DNA of 39,255 nt, from assembly GCA_033064195.1 (NCBI GenBank), contig JARBJD010000509.1, positions 1 through 39,255 of the forward strand, given 5' to 3'. Position 1 is the first letter of the stretch. Each line of letters starts with the position of its first letter. The notes beneath the pieces are model-generated. The model worked only from the letters and a program-made list of their open reading frames with translations. It was not told the DNA's origin and did no database searches. Both the position numbers and the translations under genes were made by a program. This stretch comes from Blattamonas nauphoetae. Lineage: Eukaryota; Preaxostyla; Oxymonadida. Of this stretch, positions 29,360-39,255 are shown piece after piece.

Positions 29360-32237
29360 TCAATGTTGTTTGTTTTGAATTGGCGAGACTCCATCTATGA
29401 ACGTATTCCTCGTACCAATCTTGAAATGATCTTCCGCCAAATGGGATTTGTTTGGGATGAGCAAGAATGAAGTCAGTTTCATCATCTGCGACAGTTCGAT
29501 TAATTGATTCTTTCACATTCTCTTTTGAATGTCCTTTCGAATTATCGATTCTATCCAATGTTGGTCGAACTGCTTGTGTGAAGTGACACTTGCAGATATA
29601 GCACACTCTCCTGCACTGTTGAACAAACCAGTCGTAGTCTGCTTCAGTGACATTGTTGGTAGTATTGCGATGAGCTTTCTGGTCTTGGTACCTGTATCCT
29701 TCCACTTTGTATTTCCAGTATTGTTTCGTGATCTTGATTGGTCCAGAATCGTCACATTCGTTGTAGTCAGCATCAATATCAAAGTCATTGTAGGCACATG
29801 CATACTTGATTGCTGAAGCATTTGCTGACAGTGAGAGGTTGTGCAACATGTCCACTTTGTATTGGAAGTTCAAATCAATGAGACTATCCAATGGTGCAAT
29901 CATACATTCAACGTCTCTGATGTTGTAGAATCTCAGATATTCCCATCTGTTCTTGAATCCTTGCTTGTTCCAATCATCAAGGTAAAGTTGGGAATCAGTG
30001 TCGGACATTTCACTATTGTTCAGACTGGAGTAGAATTCATATTTGGAGAAAGGTTCTTGTTTGCTTAGTACTGTATCGTAGTCTGATGAATCAAAAGATT
30101 CGTAAGCAAAGAATGATTTCTGGAGTGTGGTGTTTCCTCCAAAGGCTTTGACTGCATTATCCAATGTCATTGGTCCTGTGTATGACAACATGTCGATGAA
30201 CCAAAGAACCTGTTGTGTTTTCTCATGTCTGATCAATACTTGTTTGTACTTTGTTGTTGATCCAAGAAAGCTCACCACTTTCCAATCCTTGTCAACGAGA
30301 TCACGAAAGATAAGATTGATGTCGAATCTGGAACTGTTGAATCCAATCACACTGACTTCATTTTGTGAGGGAATTTCAGGGTCTTCATATTGGTTGTTCT
30401 CTCGAACAGTTTCTGCATATTTGAAGAGTTCTCTGATCCATTGCTTCACAAAGTCTTTTCCATCTCGAAGATCAAAGTAGATCGATTGAACACCTGTTTT
30501 TGTTTTAATTGCTGATGCAACAGAGAGAGGTTTCAAATGTGAGATCAGTTGAGTGTTGTCATCAGAGAATAGATTGTCAAGAATGAGATCTTCCATTGTT
30601 TCGAAATCGTAAGTGATGTAGTATTGTGTTGGTTTGAATTCGTCTTGTCTCTTGTGTGCCATCAGAAACTCAAACGTTCTGTTGTTGAGAATATGTGGAA
30701 CATATGGTCTTGGTGTACGATCAAGTGATATCTTCTTCACGTGTTTTCCATCAAGTTCTTTGCACTCTCTGAGATGCTTCTCGAAATATCTCTTGAAGTT
30801 TGTATCCTTCACTTGGAATCCTCTCGATTGACAGAAAGGACAGAGTTTGTATCCAGTTAATTTCTCAGGATCAACAATGAACATCACATGGACGAGAGTT
30901 GCTGTCAGTGGAATCATCAGGATGGGGAGAACTCTTGCACCATCATTTTCGTTGATGTACGATTGACTGAGGAAGTATTTCTTCTTGTCCTCATCGTATT
31001 CATAAATGTGAACTGTGATGTTGAACATCATCATTGCTTTCTCAATATCACAAGTAATATCAAATCCAGGATACTTCTGAAGATGTGGTGTCAATTGATG
31101 TGATCTGAGATGTGAAAGCTTCATCCATTGTGCAAACAGTTTGTATGCTTCGGTGTTTCTCATGTGGATTGATATCTTCTTCCCGGGAACTTCAGGAAGA
31201 GTGAGGAACGATAATGCTTGAAAGAAGCAAATGTTGTACTCAGAATCGATGTACCGAACGTTTTTCGTTCTGATGTGTTCAGTGAGAATTGCATTCGCTT
31301 TTCCTGCAACTGGGAATCTGTACACTGCAACCAGAATGGAATGGATGGCAATGAACATTGTCTTTGTGTCCATTCGAGTTCTTTCTTGGGATTCTTTGAT
31401 GAGGTTGATTGCATACTTGGAATACTCAGTGATGTCTGCTTCACTTCTTATCACTGTTGGAAAACTCTTCGATGTGTTCTCCAATTCTGGTCTGAAATCT
31501 TTGTATGTTGTCTCATCTTTATCTTTTCTCTCGATGATCTTCCCAAAGTCAATACTAATCTTGAATGGATGATCCTTCTCTTTGTCGAACACTGCTTTGA
31601 TGAAGGTTGTGATTTCTTCAACGTTTTTCAGATGATTGTGGAAGTACAATTGATATGGTTTTCCATTGTCTTCAACCTTCTCAACCTCATTCTTTTTGAA
31701 CTTCTTTCGTGCCTTCAATAAACAAGAATCAAATGCTGCTTTGTTTCGTGGTTCAGCGAGTAAGATACATTCATCAAATCCATCGAATGTCTCCACTTCT
31801 CTTTTTTCCATTTGTTCATTTTTCTTTTGAATGATCAACAGATTCTTCATCCAATGATCCATCAGCTTCTCTTCAATTGTTTTCAGTTTCCACGTCATTC
31901 TGAACACTTGCTTTTTCAGTTCATCTTTGTTCACTCTTGGATTTGCTTTCATGTTTTCAACAATCATTCGGTGAGCGAGTCGATCTTCTGACGCCATCTG
32001 TTGTCGAAGTTTAACTTGTTCAATAAAATCTGGAATGAGATTGAGATCGAGATTCTTTGTTGGATGTGGAAACTCGAGATCTGTGTGTTGAAGCATATTC
32101 AGAAGAAATGAACGATGATGTTGATAATTTTTGCTGTCGGGATTGTAGATTCGACCATCACTCAATTGAAATTGTGTATTCGGAAAGAGGTCTCGAATTT
32201 CTTGAATTCTATTTTTGATTGGTTTTAGCAGTGCCAT
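29360..32237 (-). pseudogene. polB: protein-primed-type DNA polymerase B region (copy B)
   Basis: It starts MALLKPIKNRIQEI at 32237, 8 bases after the reverse promoter motif (32245-32256). It shows the N-terminal region, the NICFFQALSF Cys-box segment (about 31230), the zinc finger LCPFCQSRGF (about 30830), exonuclease motifs ITYDFETM, GFNSSRFD and YNIRDVE, and the HNH motif CYICKC with LDRIDNSKGH (about 29530-29620). The polymerase block is incomplete in this copy. The exonuclease-HNH part is nearly identical to copy A, while the first ~140 residues are clearly diverged. Confidence 0.82.
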
Positions 32238-32244
32238 CTACTAC

Positions 32245-32256
32245 AAAATAAAAAAA
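32245..32256 (-). promoter_or_regulatory. AT-rich promoter motif (B, PolB)
   Basis: AAAATAAAAAAA is the reverse element motif, 7 bases before the start at 32237. Confidence 0.55.
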
Positions 32257-32525
32257 TCAGACAATAAAAAAAGTTGAGCGTTTATTTCTGTTTTCTCAGG
32301 TGGGGCTTTTTCTTAGCAGTCAGCCATGCATCAAGTCTAATTCTGAACACTTCACTTCCGCCAATCTCTCGATATGTGAATGGAACCAGAACTTTGGTGT
32401 ACTCACCTACGAGCTCACAATTGTATTTCTTCAGTTCATTTTCGACGAATGATTGAGTGTAGTGTCGACGTTTCGCTAAGTGAGGTCTGTTTCCTTGATT
32501 CCACAACTTTGGTTTTATTCTCCAT

Positions 32526-32533
32526 TCAACTCC
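32526..32533. repeat. target duplication, left of hAT-like element 1
   Basis: TCAACTCC, repeated exactly at 34262-34269 on the other side of the element. Confidence 0.85.
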
Positions 32534-32809
32534 TAGGCTTGTCTGACCGGCACTGACCGGTCAGTTTTCGCCGAAAAGTACTGACGGTCACTGACCGGAG
32601 AAATTCTGAAACCCATTATCGAGAGTTACCGTTTCTCCGAAGGTGAACAGATTTAAATTGACCGAAACTCAATTGCATGATTTTCAGAGTCTTTTCTTCT
32701 GGATCTAAGCTGGTTTTGTTTCAAATCACTGATTTCAATCTATTCATGTAGTTTTTTTTGTACATAACCGAATCTTTTGGTTCGATAACTTTTAGTGTTG
32801 ATCGACCCA

Positions 32810-33120
32810 TTAATTGTTCCAGGCTGATTGGAAAAAGTCAAAAGCAAGTGAAATCTCATATTCGTTGATAATAAAGAAATAAGAAACCAAGTAGATGTCC
32901 ATGTACATTATGTCTGGCCTGATATGTACACTGTAGTCTTCCACTGTCTTGCGCCTTTCCGTGACATGTTGTAAGCTCACTTTTCCCCATGTTCTGTTCT
33001 CCATTCCTCTCCCGTTGATATCAAGAATCAATCACAGTCGTTGCTTGGATGAGTCGAACACATCGACGATGATCTGGTCGAGGAGTGCAATTCGTAGGAT
33101 TGGATGATCCTTGCGTTCCT
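32810..33120 (-). other. host-like coding fragment inside hAT-like element 1
   Basis: Minus-strand protein-like sequence reads KERKDHPILRIALLDQIIVD near 33120-33060, then GRGMENRTWGKVSLQHV and PDIMYMDIYLVSYFFI further left. The frame is interrupted once by TGA near 33036, so it is an intron-containing capture or a decayed copy. No family is recognised. Confidence 0.3.
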
Positions 33121-33129
33121 TTTATCAAT

Positions 33130-33800
33130 TTATCCGTCGGCATCTCTTTCGTAATGAGCAGAATATCGGTTGATCGCGATTGTGTCCTTGCGATGACGGA
33201 AGAGGAGGTGAATGATGAAGTGGAGAAAGAGAGAACAAAGAAGAGTCCTGGGAAGGCGAACGAGGAGATCCTGTTGATGATGTTCGATTCTGGTTGAAGA
33301 TGTCATCTGGCACGATAGATTGGCGTGAGTCAGCTCCTGAACAAACTGCCAGTTCTTTTCACTCTTCATCCAACTCCACGTCTTGGTGCAGGAGAATGCA
33401 GGATCAAAATTGGTTCTGATGCTGGACTCATGTTTCCAGATCCGTGCGTGACGGCTACAATGATTTCTTTCGAAGAGAGAAGGACTGAATGTGTAAAGCG
33501 ATGCCTCACTCGACAGCTCGTCAAGAAAACGGTAGCATGCGTTCGTGATTGTGCAGTTAATATCCTCCAACAGCATTCTGCGAAGTTCGTCTTCACTTTG
33601 CATTAGTTCTTCGTTTCTACGTTGGAGTTTGGCAAGAATCTCTTCGGTTTCTTTTCGTTTGGCTTCTTCTTCGAGCTGCCGCCGCATTTTGACTTCAAGT
33701 TGTTGCTGTTCGAGTTTTCGGTTGACTTCATCGTCTTCCTTTTGTTTCTTCCCTTCTTCTTCCTTTTCACGTTGCTTGTCATCACGGAGTTGGGCTTAAT
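33130..33800 (-). other. captured Glu/Lys-rich coiled-coil coding fragment
   Basis: On the minus strand, from about 33798, a long charged helix is open: RDDKQREKEEEGKKQKEDDE, QQQLEVKMRRQLEEEAKRK and LAKLQRRNEELMQSEDELRR, then a globular-looking piece (NACYRFLDELSSEASLYTF). The helix has clear heptad spacing of a coiled coil. Past about 33480 the coding signal weakens. It is unlike any Polinton gene, and its location between transposon ends suggests a captured host gene fragment. Confidence 0.4.
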
Positions 33801-33809
33801 CTGAAAGAC

Positions 33810-34104
33810 GACCGTCCTCCTCCATGTCTGAACGAGTCCACTTTGTTTGTCGTGTTGGATTGAAGCGAGTCAGATCATCCCTATCATGGAGGTTAGATCC
33901 ATCCTTTTCTTGTCGTCGAGATCGACACGGCGAACGAGGACGACGACTCGTCGGACGAGACCGTCGGACGAGACCGTCGGAGTGACTGTCTTTCCATCAG
34001 GCATGTCCGATCCTTCCACTCTAATCCACAATCTAGTCCCAGTCGTGATCGAGCGCACCAGAATCAAGAAAGAGGGACGGATCGCGGACAGAATTGAAAA
34101 GTGA
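33810..34104 (-). other. possible further captured fragment, unknown
   Basis: Minus-strand frames contain DDLTRFNPTRQTKWTRSDME near 33870-33810 and RLWIRVEGSDMPDGKTVTP near 34040-33980. They look protein-like but lie in different frames. They may be exons of the same captured gene as the coiled-coil fragment. No family is recognised. Confidence 0.22.
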
Positions 34105-34261
34105 CTGTTACATGATTTCAGTAAGAACAGAGTGACATTATTATCTGCAATCGTGCCAGTTTCTTATGAATATATGATGTTTCTTGATCTGGTGAGATCG
34201 GACCCTTTGAAAAAAAGTGAACTGACACTGACCGGCACTTTTGGCCGGTCAGACAAGCCTA

Positions 34262-34269
34262 TCAACTCC
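34262..34269. repeat. target duplication, right of hAT-like element 1
   Basis: TCAACTCC, an exact match to 32526-32533. Confidence 0.85.
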
Positions 34270-34297
34270 CTCATGAACATACGTCACCGGCACATTA

Positions 34298-34305
34298 TTT
34301 CTGAC
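34298..34305. repeat. target duplication, left of hAT-like element 2
   Basis: TTTCTGAC, repeated at 36538-36545. The equivalent site in remnant C (about 3030) carries it once, as an empty site. Confidence 0.8.
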
Positions 34306-34718
34306 AATACTGGACTGACCGAGCCCAAGGGCTCTGTCAGAGTCAGTCCCCTTTTTGTCTAAGGGTCAGATCGATTGCCAATATAGAAATCAAGCCATAA
34401 CGTTGATAACCACCCGAAACTATCTAAGTTGCCACTAAATTGGGGATGAGATGATAAATCAATCCAAATCAGCCCAGATGGAGAGTTCAGAGAAATAAGG
34501 TTTGATTGACACATCTACTCGTCTTTACACCGTTTCATCTTGTCCAAAATACACTTTACAGTCTAAATTCAATTTATTCATCTTGACTCAAACGATCATC
34601 TCCTCTTTAATCCGTCGCACAGAATCCAACACCCACCACTTCACCTCTCACGACTTCTGAGTCAGCTCCAGCTTCCAGAGAACAACAAAACAGCCCACAA
34701 CTTCTCCAGATACAACTT

Positions 34719-35557
34719 TTGTCCACACAATCGACGTCACCACTTTATGCTCATCTCCAATGTTCATCTCTCTTGATTGAAGCTGCCCTCTCTATTACCC
34801 CATCCACCACAACACACTCCGCACAATCCCAGAACAATGTATTCAACGATATCTTTGAAGGTCTGGAGGAAAGTGTTTTGAAGCAGGACAGGATCAAAAG
34901 ATGAGATCAGGAACGAACTCGCAGAAAAGAAGTGTAAACTCGGCGAAACTTCAGAAAAAGAAATTCGGTCTGCCTTTTATAGATGATCTCTCCAGTTCAA
35001 AAAGCCTGGATCACGTTGAAGCAGAAGAAGCTGCAAAAGAAAAGAATAAATCCAATCAAGCAATCAAGACAGATAAACTTCAATAAGATCGATATATCGT
35101 GCTTTTGGGCTGTCTTGTTGAAGAGGAAGCCACATCTATAGTGTTTATTCGCCAAACCGACGTCGCATTCAATCTTTCACAACACATCCATTCATCCCTC
35201 ACTCCACGACATACCTGCACTTTCCGCACGTCAACATCACCTCATGCATCCACCCTCCTCTTCATCCTACTCTCCCGCCTCTCAGTCACGTCAGAAGGCC
35301 GAAAAGCAGTCACCAAAAGAAAGGGACGAATAACCTGCGAAGAATTGAGCCTCGCTTTGAACCACGAACAAATATGGTTGCAAGAAGCCACCGAAAATTT
35401 AATAACAAAAAGGATGAACAAGGAGCAACTATCGATTTCACGGTTGGGCTGTGTTTGTTCAATCTGTCTCTCACTCCCTCCTCGCTCGTCTCCCTCTCCG
35501 CTGAGACCATCAAAATTCTGTTTGAATACTCTGCCGCTGTTCACGACTCTCCAATGA
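34719..35557 (+). other. host-like coding fragments inside hAT-like element 2
   Basis: Three overlapping plus-strand open stretches look protein-like: 34719-34904 (NVFNDIFEGLEESVLKQDR), 34901-35086 (KKFGLPFIDDLSSSKSL) and 35099-35557 (VEEEATSIVFIRQTDVAF, STLLFILLSRLSVTSEGRKA, LALNHEQIWLQEATENLI). The last has Leu-rich helical text like an ARM/HEAT-type protein. Frames do not join, so introns or decay are involved. They are unlike any Polinton gene and are probably captured from a host gene. Confidence 0.4.
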
Positions 35558-35639
35558 ACGATCTGAGTCTGCCAGTGACGGTTCAACCTTGAAAAGACTT
35601 CGAGTTAATTCAAACAATCATCAGCTCTCTTCCACACTT

Positions 35640-36191
35640 CACAGGCAATCATCAACTTTGCGACATTCAAGAATCTGGAAGAGAGGAAGAGAAAGGAGAG
35701 TCTGAGAAAGATGAAAGAGGAGGAGATTGTGGAAGGAGAGGAACTGACAGAGAAAGAGAAAGCAGCGGATGAACCAGCAGAATTCGGGTTTGGATTGAAT
35801 GTTGAGAAAATGGCGGAAGGACTCACACACGTTTTGGGAGTGACACTGCCTGAACTCGCTGACGAGATGATCCAATCAGACGAACAGGAAGAGGATGCTC
35901 ATGAACAAGGAAGAGAAACACCAACAGAAACAATCGCTCACTCTTAGTTCAATCTTCATCCTTCTCCATCTCCTCGCTGACTCACAAGACTTCGCTATCA
36001 CCATTCTCCAATCTGGCATCATCCTTCTTTCTCCGTCAATTCTCAGCACGCACTATTCATCCGACAAATCAACAACAACATTCTTCATTGCATTTTCCAA
36101 GCCTCTCACTCCAGAGAACTCTACAAAGCACCTGAACCAGAGTACAAATTGCGAGTTCGCCAACGCCATTCGACATATCAATCTCTCATGA
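35640..36191 (+). other. further captured coding fragments (possible exons)
   Basis: After a CACTTCACAG sequence (possible 3' splice site) near 35634-35643, the plus strand reads AIINFATFKNLEERKRKESL, then an acidic stretch and GFGLNVEKMAEGLTHVLGV, ending near 35947. An overlapping frame (35895-36191) continues as SLTLSSIFILLHLLADSQDF. This supports one helical host gene, split into exon-like parts, carried inside the transposon. Product unknown. Confidence 0.4.
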
Positions 36192-36537
36192 GGTAATGTA
36201 GTCACTTCACGAGATAAAGTTGATTTGAGATTTTTGGAATCATCTCTCTGTCAATGTCCAGTTTCGAACTTCAGTCTCGATCATTCCTGTCATTAATTTT
36301 CTCAGAAGAACCTTGAAAAAGAGAGAGTATGGCTCCTCTCATGTGATTGTTGGGATGTAACAATTTCACTTTCCTCACATTCTCTCCAACTACAGTAAAT
36401 CATGCTTTTTTAACCACTATATGAAGATCTCATGGAATGATCGTTTCAGATCTCACCCATATTTCGGAAACCTCCGGTCACTGACCGTCAGTCCTTTTTG
36501 GAAAAAAGTGACCGGTCACCTCGGTCAGTCCAGTATA

Positions 36538-36545
36538 TTTCTGAC
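36538..36545. repeat. target duplication, right of hAT-like element 2
   Basis: TTTCTGAC, an exact match to 34298-34305. Confidence 0.8.
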
Positions 36546-36647
36546 ATACTCAGAGACCAGCGAACAGTTCTCTTCTCTCATTGATTCAATTAATGCTTGT
36601 TCTGAACATACTCGACGTCTTTCCTTGTACATCGCAGTTGGATTCAT

Positions 36648-38015
36648 TTAATACAAATTCAAAAATTCAGAATTAGATTTTCTTTCGTAGTTTTCTCAGT
36701 TTTGGATTTTTCACTCAGATCGAGGATCAATGGGTTCGATCACTCATTTCTCAACTATGTTCGTTTCGTTCTGATTATGTGCGTTTTGGATCCGTCGGCG
36801 GTTGGAGATCACCGTGGTGTGCTCTTTTTTTTCGTTTTTCCAAACTTTTGCAGAGTTATTGATGGTTTCAGGATCGGTCGTGGATCTCGGTACTTTTATG
36901 TAAAAATGAGGATGCCACTCTCCTTTTCTTCTCTTTTCAGCTTTGTTTTCTCTATTTTTGATCGAATTGTCACCAATTTCTCACTCATTTTTGTTTCGGT
37001 TTTGGTCCCAATTCTGTCTTCATTTTTTCAGTGTTTACTCGTTTTAACCACTTCATTCATGTTTCTTTCTCGCAAACTTTTTCTCAATTACAACACACTA
37101 ATTCTCGTTTACTGGATTTTCCGAACTTTTGCAGAGATCCGCCATTCAACGACTCACTTCATATCTCGGTATTTTTCCGGAAAAACCAACATTTCACATA
37201 CTTATTTGAATCATTTTTGATGTTTTAAAGAGAGAAAAACCTAAACACAAGCGACATTTTCACGATTGGTGTCACATTTCACACCCTTTTCACGATCGTC
37301 AATTTCCCTCTCAGTTTCATACTTGCCCACTTCATTCATGCTTGTTTCGCTTTCTTTTACTCTGTTTTTGTGAAAAAGTTGATGAGAATTCGACTAAAAT
37401 GATGTGCTAGTGAAGTGAGAACGGCCCACAAAATGGAAGTGATGTGAGAAAAATGGAGAGGAGGAATGGTTCAACTCGAGGTGAAATGTGGAGAGAATGA
37501 TGTGAGAAAGAAGGGGCTGAAGTGGTGTTCAAACATGCAAACACTGTGAAAAGCTGTGAAATGACGAATCAAAAAAGTGAAATTTTGAGACAACTATCCG
37601 ACAAAAAATTCTGAAAATTTGAGCACACCTTCCTCTAACAACGAGAAAGAAGGCGCAATATGTGAAAATCGGGGCAAAAATCTAATAGTGTGCAAGTTGT
37701 GAAGAAAAGAGTCGTCAAAACGGTGATGTGAAGAACCAACAAAATGAAACTAAGGAAATGCACTATACGCCTCGCGTCGACTTATGTTCGTTAAAATGAT
37801 GTAATAACGGAGTAAATGAAGTGAAAGTAGTGAAATGTGAAAATTCATGAAAAAGTGTCCGAAACTTGTGGTGACAAATGTCGAGATCCACCGAATCGTC
37901 ACCAGACGTCGGGGAAGGAAATGGAGTGTAAAAACGTTAATAGAGGACGAAAGTGGTCCAGAAAATGATAGTGCTGAAAGTCCAAACCTCCCAGAAAAAA
38001 TTTCGAGATTTTGAC
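36648..38015. repeat. outer terminal zone of copy B
   Basis: This gene-free zone is collinear with 3138-5640 of remnant C. In place of the clean palindrome array it has degenerate units: AAACTTTTGCAGAG...ATCTCGGTAC near 36842-36893 and GAACTTTTGCAGAG...ATCTCGGTAT near 37125-37171, about 283 bases (two units) apart. From 37310 the shared motifs CATACTTGCCCACTTCATT, CAACTATCCGACAAAA and GAGGACGA follow in order. Open stretches here (for example 36702-37220) are probably chance, since they are not kept in remnant C. Confidence 0.55.
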
Positions 38016-38690
38016 CATGGATATGTGACGTTTAGGATGATGATCAGGATTAAATCAAAAACTAGTTGATAACAAAGTGCACACAACTATCAATCTCATA
38101 TGGAGTTTAATTTTTGCATTGGAGCCCGTTTGGGCGAATGAGAGCTTTATTGTAGGTTTTATGGATTGATCGATGATCTCTTGGAAATATCAGCAATAAT
38201 TGTGAATCGCACATGAATTGATTCATTGATGGTTGTTCTCACTCTATTATTCCTATTTGGGTTCCAGATTAGGTGGAAGGTACAACACTTTCAACAGTCT
38301 TCATTCTTCCATCCCTCTTTTCATATTCAATCCATCATTGACAATTATCTTCTCATTCTTCGATTCCTCTTGGTCTCAATATAGTCCACTCCTAGAATTT
38401 CAGGGGAAAGTTAACTCATTCGGATAAGTATGACAATGTGGTGAGTGGGTTGAAATCAAGGAAAACGAGAAGAAGATTCACAGACACAACGGGAGAGACA
38501 GGAAAGATTCTGAAAAGTGGAAGAATTACTGGTAGAATAACAGCAAACAATTCAATTTAATGAAGAAACCGAATTGGGTTGATTGAGGATCAGTGACAAA
38601 GAGAGTTAGACAACACTAGAAAAGGGAGAACAAGAAAATTTGCGTTTCTCTAAAGATTCTTCTTAAAATGTGACGGGGGAACGGGGAAAA
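38016..38690. other. flanking DNA, no gene recognised
   Basis: Similarity to remnant C is lost at about 38015. A 64-codon plus-strand open stretch (38233-38427) has no recognisable features. I see no RNA gene or repeat here. It is probably host flank between the outer end of copy B and the minisatellite. Confidence 0.3.
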
Positions 38691-38697
38691 GTAGATG

Positions 38698-39255
38698 GGA
38701 GACGAGAGCGGAGGAGGGACAACAAAAGGAGACGACAGCGGAGGAGGGACAGCAAAAGGAGACGAGAGCGGAGGAGGGACAACAAAAGGAGACGACAGCG
38801 GAGGAGGGACAGCAAAAGGAGACGACAGCGGAGGAGGGACAGCAAAAGGAGACGACAGCGGAGGAGGGACAACAAAAGGAGACGAGAGCGGAGGAGGGAC
38901 AACAAAAGGAGACGACAGCGGAGGAGGGACAGCAATGGGAGACGACAGCGGAGGAGGGACAACAAAAGGAGACGACAGCGGAGGAGGGACAACAAAGGAG
39001 ACGAGAGCGGAGGAGGGACAACAAAAGGAGACGAGAGCGGAGGAGGGACAACAAAAGGAGACGACAGCGGAGGAGGGACAGCAATGGGAGACGAGAGCGG
39101 AGGAGGGACAGCAAAAGGAGACGACAGCGGAGGAGGGACAACAAAAGGAGACGAGAGCGGAGGAGGGACAACAAAAGGAGACGACAGCGGAGGAGGGACA
39201 GCAATGGAGACGACAGCGGAGGAGGGACAGCAATGGGAGACGACAGCGGAGGAGG
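38698..39255. repeat. 30-bp minisatellite, ~18.6 units, continues past the window
   Basis: Units are 30 bases (two are 29) and begin GACGASAGCGGAGGAGGGAC. Each unit varies mainly at a few sites: GAG or GAC in the second triplet, AAC or AGC after the GGGAC core, and AAAAGGA or AATGGGA at the end. The array is open in several frames. The plus-strand frame from an ATG at 38695 reads as a Gly/Asp/Ser-rich 10-residue repeat and the reverse strand as a Pro/Ser/Val repeat. Whether any of this is translated cannot be told. Confidence 0.9.

Larger units (their letters stand above)
32534..34261. mobile_element. hAT-like non-autonomous DNA transposon 1 (1.73 kb)
   Basis: The ends are perfect 18-base terminal inverted repeats (TAGGCTTGTCTGACCGGC), flanked by an exact 8-base target duplication (TCAACTCC). 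Subterminal CTGACCGG repeats occur at both ends (for example GACCGGTCAG near 32557-32566 and GGCCGGTCAGAC near 34243-34254). The TAGGC-type ends, the subterminal repeats and the 8-base duplication fit the hAT superfamily. No transposase is visible, so it would depend on another element. The interior carries host-like coding fragments on the minus strand. It sits inside the first gene of Polinton copy B. Confidence 0.8.
34306..36537. mobile_element. hAT-like non-autonomous DNA transposon 2 (2.23 kb)
   Basis: The ends are 18-base inverted repeats, AATACTGGACTGACCGAG on the left and TATACTGGACTGACCGAG read inward from the right (one mismatch at the first base). They are flanked by an 8-base duplication (TTTCTGAC). 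The end pattern TAnnCTnGnCTGACCG is shared with element 1, and subterminal GACCGGTCA repeats also occur, so both are one family. No transposase is seen. The interior holds host-like coding fragments on the plus strand. The left end lies 44 bases from element 1, in the same Polinton gene. Confidence 0.78.
32282..36647 (-). pseudogene. end-located repeat-protein gene split by two transposons (copy B)
   Basis: This is the first gene of copy B, equivalent to 6850-7210 of copy A. Recognisable parts lie at 32282-32533 (SFVENELKKYNCELVGEY, RLDAWL, KKPHLRK), 34262-34305 and 36538-36647 (start MNPTAM, first repeat). The parts are separated by the two hAT-like insertions, whose 8-base target duplications mark the interruptions. 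The end part is open. Role unknown; the gene was disrupted after copy B was already in place. Confidence 0.75.
20705..38015 (-). mobile_element. copy B: Polinton/Maverick-type element with nested transposons, broken
   Basis: Read right to left it repeats the gene order of copy A and adds a second capsid-like paralog and a 136-residue gene at the tail. Its first gene is split by two hAT-like elements (32534-34261 and 34306-36537). A terminal zone with degenerate ~139-bp-type repeats follows to about 38015. Without the nested elements it is about 13.4 kb. Its polymerase-integrase block is incomplete. About five breaks plus the two insertions make it a fossil. The structural genes are mostly open and it is the better preserved copy in that part. 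Confidence 0.82.

Noticed and set aside
36702-37220. 172-codon plus-strand open frame in the outer zone of copy B.
   Set aside because: It is Phe/Ser/Leu-rich from T-rich DNA, has no domain, is not kept in the matching zone of remnant C, and overlaps degenerate repeat units.
38616-39233. Long reverse-strand open frames of Pro/Ser/Val and Leu/Arg repeats.
   Set aside because: They are products of a stop-free 30-bp repeat read in different frames; there is no independent sign of a gene.

Overview
The window is eukaryotic DNA, probably from a protist. It is dominated by two virus-like Polinton/Maverick elements lying tail to tail. Their genes are short, AT-rich and closely packed; no bacterial signals, rRNA or tRNA genes are visible. 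The GC-richer flanks (about 1-2990 and 38016-39255) look like host DNA. An oxymonad-type flagellate would fit the abundance of Polintons, but that is a guess.

Layout. 1-2990: host-like stretch with minus-strand coding fragments in several frames. 2995-5640: end of a third Polinton-like element (remnant C), with a gene fragment and a striking array of ~139-bp units that each hold a large imperfect palindrome. 5966-20009: copy A, read left to right: end-located repeat-protein genes, DNA polymerase B with an embedded HNH motif, integrase, a coiled-coil-like protein, packaging ATPase (opposite strand), a 320-residue protein, a 187-residue protein, two small MAPG proteins, a capsid-like protein, and another end-located repeat-protein gene. 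About 20010-20700: gene-free junction. 20705-38015: copy B, read right to left in the same order, with two extra genes at its tail (a second capsid-like paralog and a 136-residue protein). Its first gene is split by two hAT-like DNA transposons that carry host-like coding fragments. 38698-39255: a 30-bp minisatellite running off the window.

The elements carry the hallmark Polinton set: protein-primed-type polymerase, retroviral-type integrase, FtsK/HerA-type packaging ATPase and a likely double-jelly-roll capsid protein. An AT-rich motif, TTTTTTATTTTT, lies 6-25 bases before nearly every gene in both copies. Copy A has roughly ten breaks and copy B about five plus the two insertions; both are fossils, though parts of them are identical over hundreds of bases, so the activity or exchange that made them alike was recent. 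The most notable points are the palindrome array, the patchwork identity between A and B, the paired capsid paralogs, the end-located repeat-protein family, and the two gene-carrying transposons inserted 44 bp apart in one gene.
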